A stretch of 64,000 bases of DNA, taken from Micromonospora pisi. Lineage in GTDB: Bacteria > Actinomycetota > Actinomycetes > Mycobacteriales > Micromonosporaceae. The stretch is taken from the NCBI RefSeq assembly GCF_003633685.1, contig NZ_RBKT01000001.1, forward strand, positions 248,001-312,000, written 5' to 3'. Positions 62,069-64,000 of this stretch are shown one piece after another. A program made the position numbers and the translations under genes. The notes beneath the pieces are model-generated. The model was given only the letters and a program-made list of their open reading frames with translations, was not told the origin of the DNA and did no database searches. Each line of letters starts with the position of its first letter. Within the stretch, counting starts at the first letter, position 1.

Positions 62069-62106
62069 GGCCCTGGGTGGGTGGGACATGCCGCCTACCC
62101 AGGGCC
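62069..62106. terminator. Terminator between precursor and response-regulator genes
   Basis: GGCCCTGGGTGGGTGG (62069-62084) pairs with CCGCCTACCCAGGGCC (62091-62106), 16 base pairs with two G-U pairs, six-base loop. The plus strand then reads GTTTTC, a weak U-tract. It ends the lanthipeptide transcript and may also serve the convergent regulator. Confidence 0.75.
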
Positions 62107-62140
62107 GTTTTCTGGTCGGCCGGCGGAGATCAGGCCGCCG

Positions 62141-62743
62141 TCAGATCCAGCCTGCGTCGTGGGCTATCCGGACCGCCTCGATCCGGGTCCGGGCGCCGGC
62201 CTTGGTCGCGATCCGGGACAGGTGATTGCGTACGGTGCCCGGTGACAGACCGACCCGGGCCGCGATCTCGACCACCGGGGAGCCGTCCGCGGCGATCTCC
62301 AGCACCTCGGTCTCCCGGGCGGTCAGCGGGCTCTCGGTGTTCAGCGCCGCCACGACCAGTTCCGCGTCGACCACCGGCTCTCCCCGGGCGAGCCGGCGCA
62401 CCCCGTCGACCACCCGTTGCGGAGGTACGTCGTTGCCGAGGAAGCCGACGTTGCGGCTGCGGCTGTGCAGCGCCCCGCCGAGTGCGCGGGGCCGGCGGGT
62501 GTCGACCAGCACGAGCACCGGGCACGGCTGTTCGTAGTGTGGCGCCGTCCCGGCGGATCGGCCGGTGCCGTAGAGCCCCGAGTCGACGACCGCCACGTCG
62601 GGACGACTCGACCGGATGGCGGACTCGACCTGTTCGATCCGATCGAGTTCGGCCACCACGTCGATGTCGTCCTCAATGGTCAGTACGAAGGCCAGCGCGC
62701 CACGGATGAGCGCGCCGTCGAGAGCCAGCAGTGTGCGGATCAA
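62141..62743 (-). CDS. LuxR/NarL-type orphan response regulator (degenerate receiver)
   Basis: 200 residues. N-terminal receiver-like domain keeps one Asp for phosphorylation (VAVVDSGL) but lacks the paired acids and the Lys near FLGNDVPP, so it may not be phosphorylated. C-terminal LuxR HTH: LTARETEVLEIAADGSPVVE then IAARVGLSPGTVRNHLSRI. Convergent with the lanthipeptide genes. RamR, the SapB activator, is a LuxR-type regulator at a similar place, so this or the next gene may play that role. No histidine kinase is near. Confidence 0.86.
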   Translation of the reverse strand: MIRTLLALDGALIRGALAFVLTIEDDIDVVAELDRIEQVESAIRSSRPDVAVVDSGLYGTGRSAGTAPHYEQPCPVLVLVDTRRPRALGGALHSRSRNVGFLGNDVPPQRVVDGVRRLARGEPVVDAELVVAALNTESPLTARETEVLEIAADGSPVVEIAARVGLSPGTVRNHLSRIATKAGARTRIEAVRIAHDAGWI

Positions 62744-62839
62744 TCTATCGTCGCCTCTTCCGGGTTCGACAGAGTCACCATATGTAGGGATTTAAACACG
62801 GACATCCCTGGACCGCTCGTTGGCGCGGCGATCCACCCC

Positions 62840-63445
62840 TCACAGCCATCCGTCCCGCTGGGCCCGCCGGACCGCCTCCAGCCGGTTCCGGGCACCGGTC
62901 TTGCGCAGGATCACGGTGAGATGGTTGCGCACGGTCCCGTACGCGAGGTAGAGCCGGCAGGCGATCTCCCGTAGCGGCAGCCCCTCCGCCGCCGCCCGCA
63001 GCACCTCCCGCTCCCGGTCGGTGAGCGGGCCGACGGGGGGACTCAGCGCCGCCACCGCGGTCGCCGGGTCGATCACCCGCTCCCCCGCCGCCACCAGCCG
63101 CACCAACCGGAGCAGCTCGGTTGGCGGCAGGTTCTTGTCGACGAATCCGCGTACGCCCGCGCGCAGCGCCGCCTGGAGGGTCTGCGGGCACCGGCGGCCG
63201 GTCAACGCCAGCACCGCGCTCCCCCGCGCCCGTGCGCCGAGTTGTCGCAGCACCGCCAGCGGGTCGACGTCCGCGAGCTCGATGTCGATCAGTACGACGT
63301 CCGGACGTTCCCGACGTACGACGGAGACGATGTCGGCGCCGGGCGCGAGGTCGGCGACCACCTCCAGGTCGTCCTCGCTGGCGAGCATCATCCGGAGCGC
63401 GCCCCGGAGCAGCCCCATCTCCTCGACGATCAGCACGCGGATCAC
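62840..63445 (-). CDS. LuxR/NarL-type orphan response regulator
   Basis: 201 residues from a GTG at 63445 (GGGAGG before it). The receiver has the acidic pair in VLIVEEMG, Asp in VVLIDIEL and Lys in FVDKNLPP, so it may be phosphorylated. C-terminal HTH: LTDREREVLRAAAEGLPLRE then IACRLYLAYGTVRNHL. Same architecture and tail (EAVRRAQRDGWL) as the neighbouring regulator, so they look like diverged duplicates. It lies 96 bases upstream of that gene, on the same strand. Confidence 0.86.
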   Translation of the reverse strand: MIRVLIVEEMGLLRGALRMMLASEDDLEVVADLAPGADIVSVVRRERPDVVLIDIELADVDPLAVLRQLGARARGSAVLALTGRRCPQTLQAALRAGVRGFVDKNLPPTELLRLVRLVAAGERVIDPATAVAALSPPVGPLTDREREVLRAAAEGLPLREIACRLYLAYGTVRNHLTVILRKTGARNRLEAVRRAQRDGWL

Positions 63446-63643
63446 GAAGCCTCCCGATCTCGGTGCCGGCCGGTGATGAGCCTTCGTGTCAACTGGACCG
63501 CCCGACATCGTAACGTCAGGTCACCGAACCTGCACGTTAAGCAAGCGGGAGACTGGTCGCGCTGCTGTCCAGCCGTCAGGGCGCGGGCCTACCCGGCCCG
63601 GCGGCGTCCCGGACAGTTCGATGGCGATGGTTATCTTGTGCAG

Positions 63644-64000
63644 ATGTCAGCCAGGGCCTCGAACGGGCTTCCACTCGTGCAGTTCCACAGCGCCCCGGAG
63701 ACCGTCGACCTCTCCTGGGGCCACCCCGACCCGGCGAGCCTGCCGCTGACCGAGTGGGCCGAGGCGTCCGTCGGCGGCCTGCGCCGGTACGGCGGCGCCG
63801 CGCTGGCGTACGGCTACGCGAACGGTCCGGGTCCGCTGGTCGAGTGGCTGTCGGAACGGCTGGGCCGGACCGACGGAGGCGCCCCGGACGCCGGGCGAAT
63901 CTTCGTCACCGCTGGCGCCTCGCACGCGTTGGAGCTGGTGGCGGCGCTGCTCTGCCGACGCGGGGACACGGTGCTGGTCGACGCGCCCACGTACCACCTG
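63644..64000 (+). CDS. PLP-dependent aminotransferase (class I/II), truncated by window
   Basis: The first 119 codons from the ATG at 63644: MSARASNGLPLVQFHSAPET, then LAYGYANGPGPLVEWLSERL, and VTAGASHALELVAALLCRRG, the N-terminal arm and cofactor-phosphate region of fold type I aminotransferases of the MocR/2-aminoadipate style. The PLP Lys lies beyond the window. TATCTT (63632-63637) six bases before the ATG could be a -10 box giving a leaderless message. No link to the lanthipeptide genes is evident. Confidence 0.82.
   Translation, partial: MSARASNGLPLVQFHSAPETVDLSWGHPDPASLPLTEWAEASVGGLRRYGGAALAYGYANGPGPLVEWLSERLGRTDGGAPDAGRIFVTAGASHALELVAALLCRRGDTVLVDAPTYHL

Overview
The window is high-GC DNA with GC-rich third codon positions, tightly packed genes, many 4-base start/stop overlaps and GTG or TTG starts. 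The gene content points to a mycelial actinobacterium, most likely Micromonosporaceae: a GlnX-GlnH pair, ergothioneine genes egtABCD, a bacterial tyrosine kinase, a sortase substrate, an actinobacterial polyester-hydrolase homologue and a SapB-like class III lanthipeptide. The family assignment is inference. I saw no rRNA, tRNA, CRISPR array or intact insertion sequence.

Layout. 1-2970 (minus): an amino-acid-sensing operon resembling mycobacterial glnX-glnH-pknG, cut by the window edge before any kinase. 3201-5900: two short-chain dehydrogenases and a LysR regulator. 5921-9629 (minus): SDR, APH-type kinase, acyl-CoA dehydrogenase and TetR regulator, which resemble the LvaD/LvaA/LvaC set of 4-hydroxyacid catabolism. 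9963-11045: an aldo/keto reductase. 11168-16157 (minus): a complete branched-chain-type ABC importer (livGFHMK order) behind two palindromes. 16271-24432: small catabolic and regulatory genes, including a PETase/cutinase homologue, a MerR-CMD pair with a textbook MerR promoter, a DUF4291 gene, a truncated hydroxyacid dehydrogenase remnant, a DLH hydrolase, VOC, MarR, SMI1/KNR4 and a methyltransferase. 24433-27062: a palindrome-rich control region and a secreted GH127 beta-L-arabinofuranosidase. 27109-36237: small genes, a type II cholesterol-oxidase-like flavoprotein, an SSS symporter, a streptogrisin-type protease and an MFS transporter.

36424-41203 and 49775-56291 look like two halves of a cell-surface polysaccharide programme: an LPXTG protein, DUF4012, a low-molecular-weight phosphatase and a BY-kinase in one half; a UDP-sugar dehydrogenase, two epimerases, a polyprenyl-phosphate sugar transferase and a degenerate LCP protein in the other. 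Between them lie DUF1622 membrane genes, a GDT1-type Mn exporter behind a yybP-ykoY riboswitch, egtABCD, and a Ser/Thr kinase. 56449-58981 holds small secreted or membrane genes (one apparently frameshifted) and an ACC-deaminase-like PLP enzyme.

The most striking system is at 59221-63445: a class III lanthipeptide synthetase (LanKC), a 42-residue precursor whose C-terminus is nearly that of Streptomyces SapB (RamS), a strong terminator, and two convergent LuxR-type response regulators. No ABC exporter is adjacent. The window ends inside a PLP aminotransferase gene.
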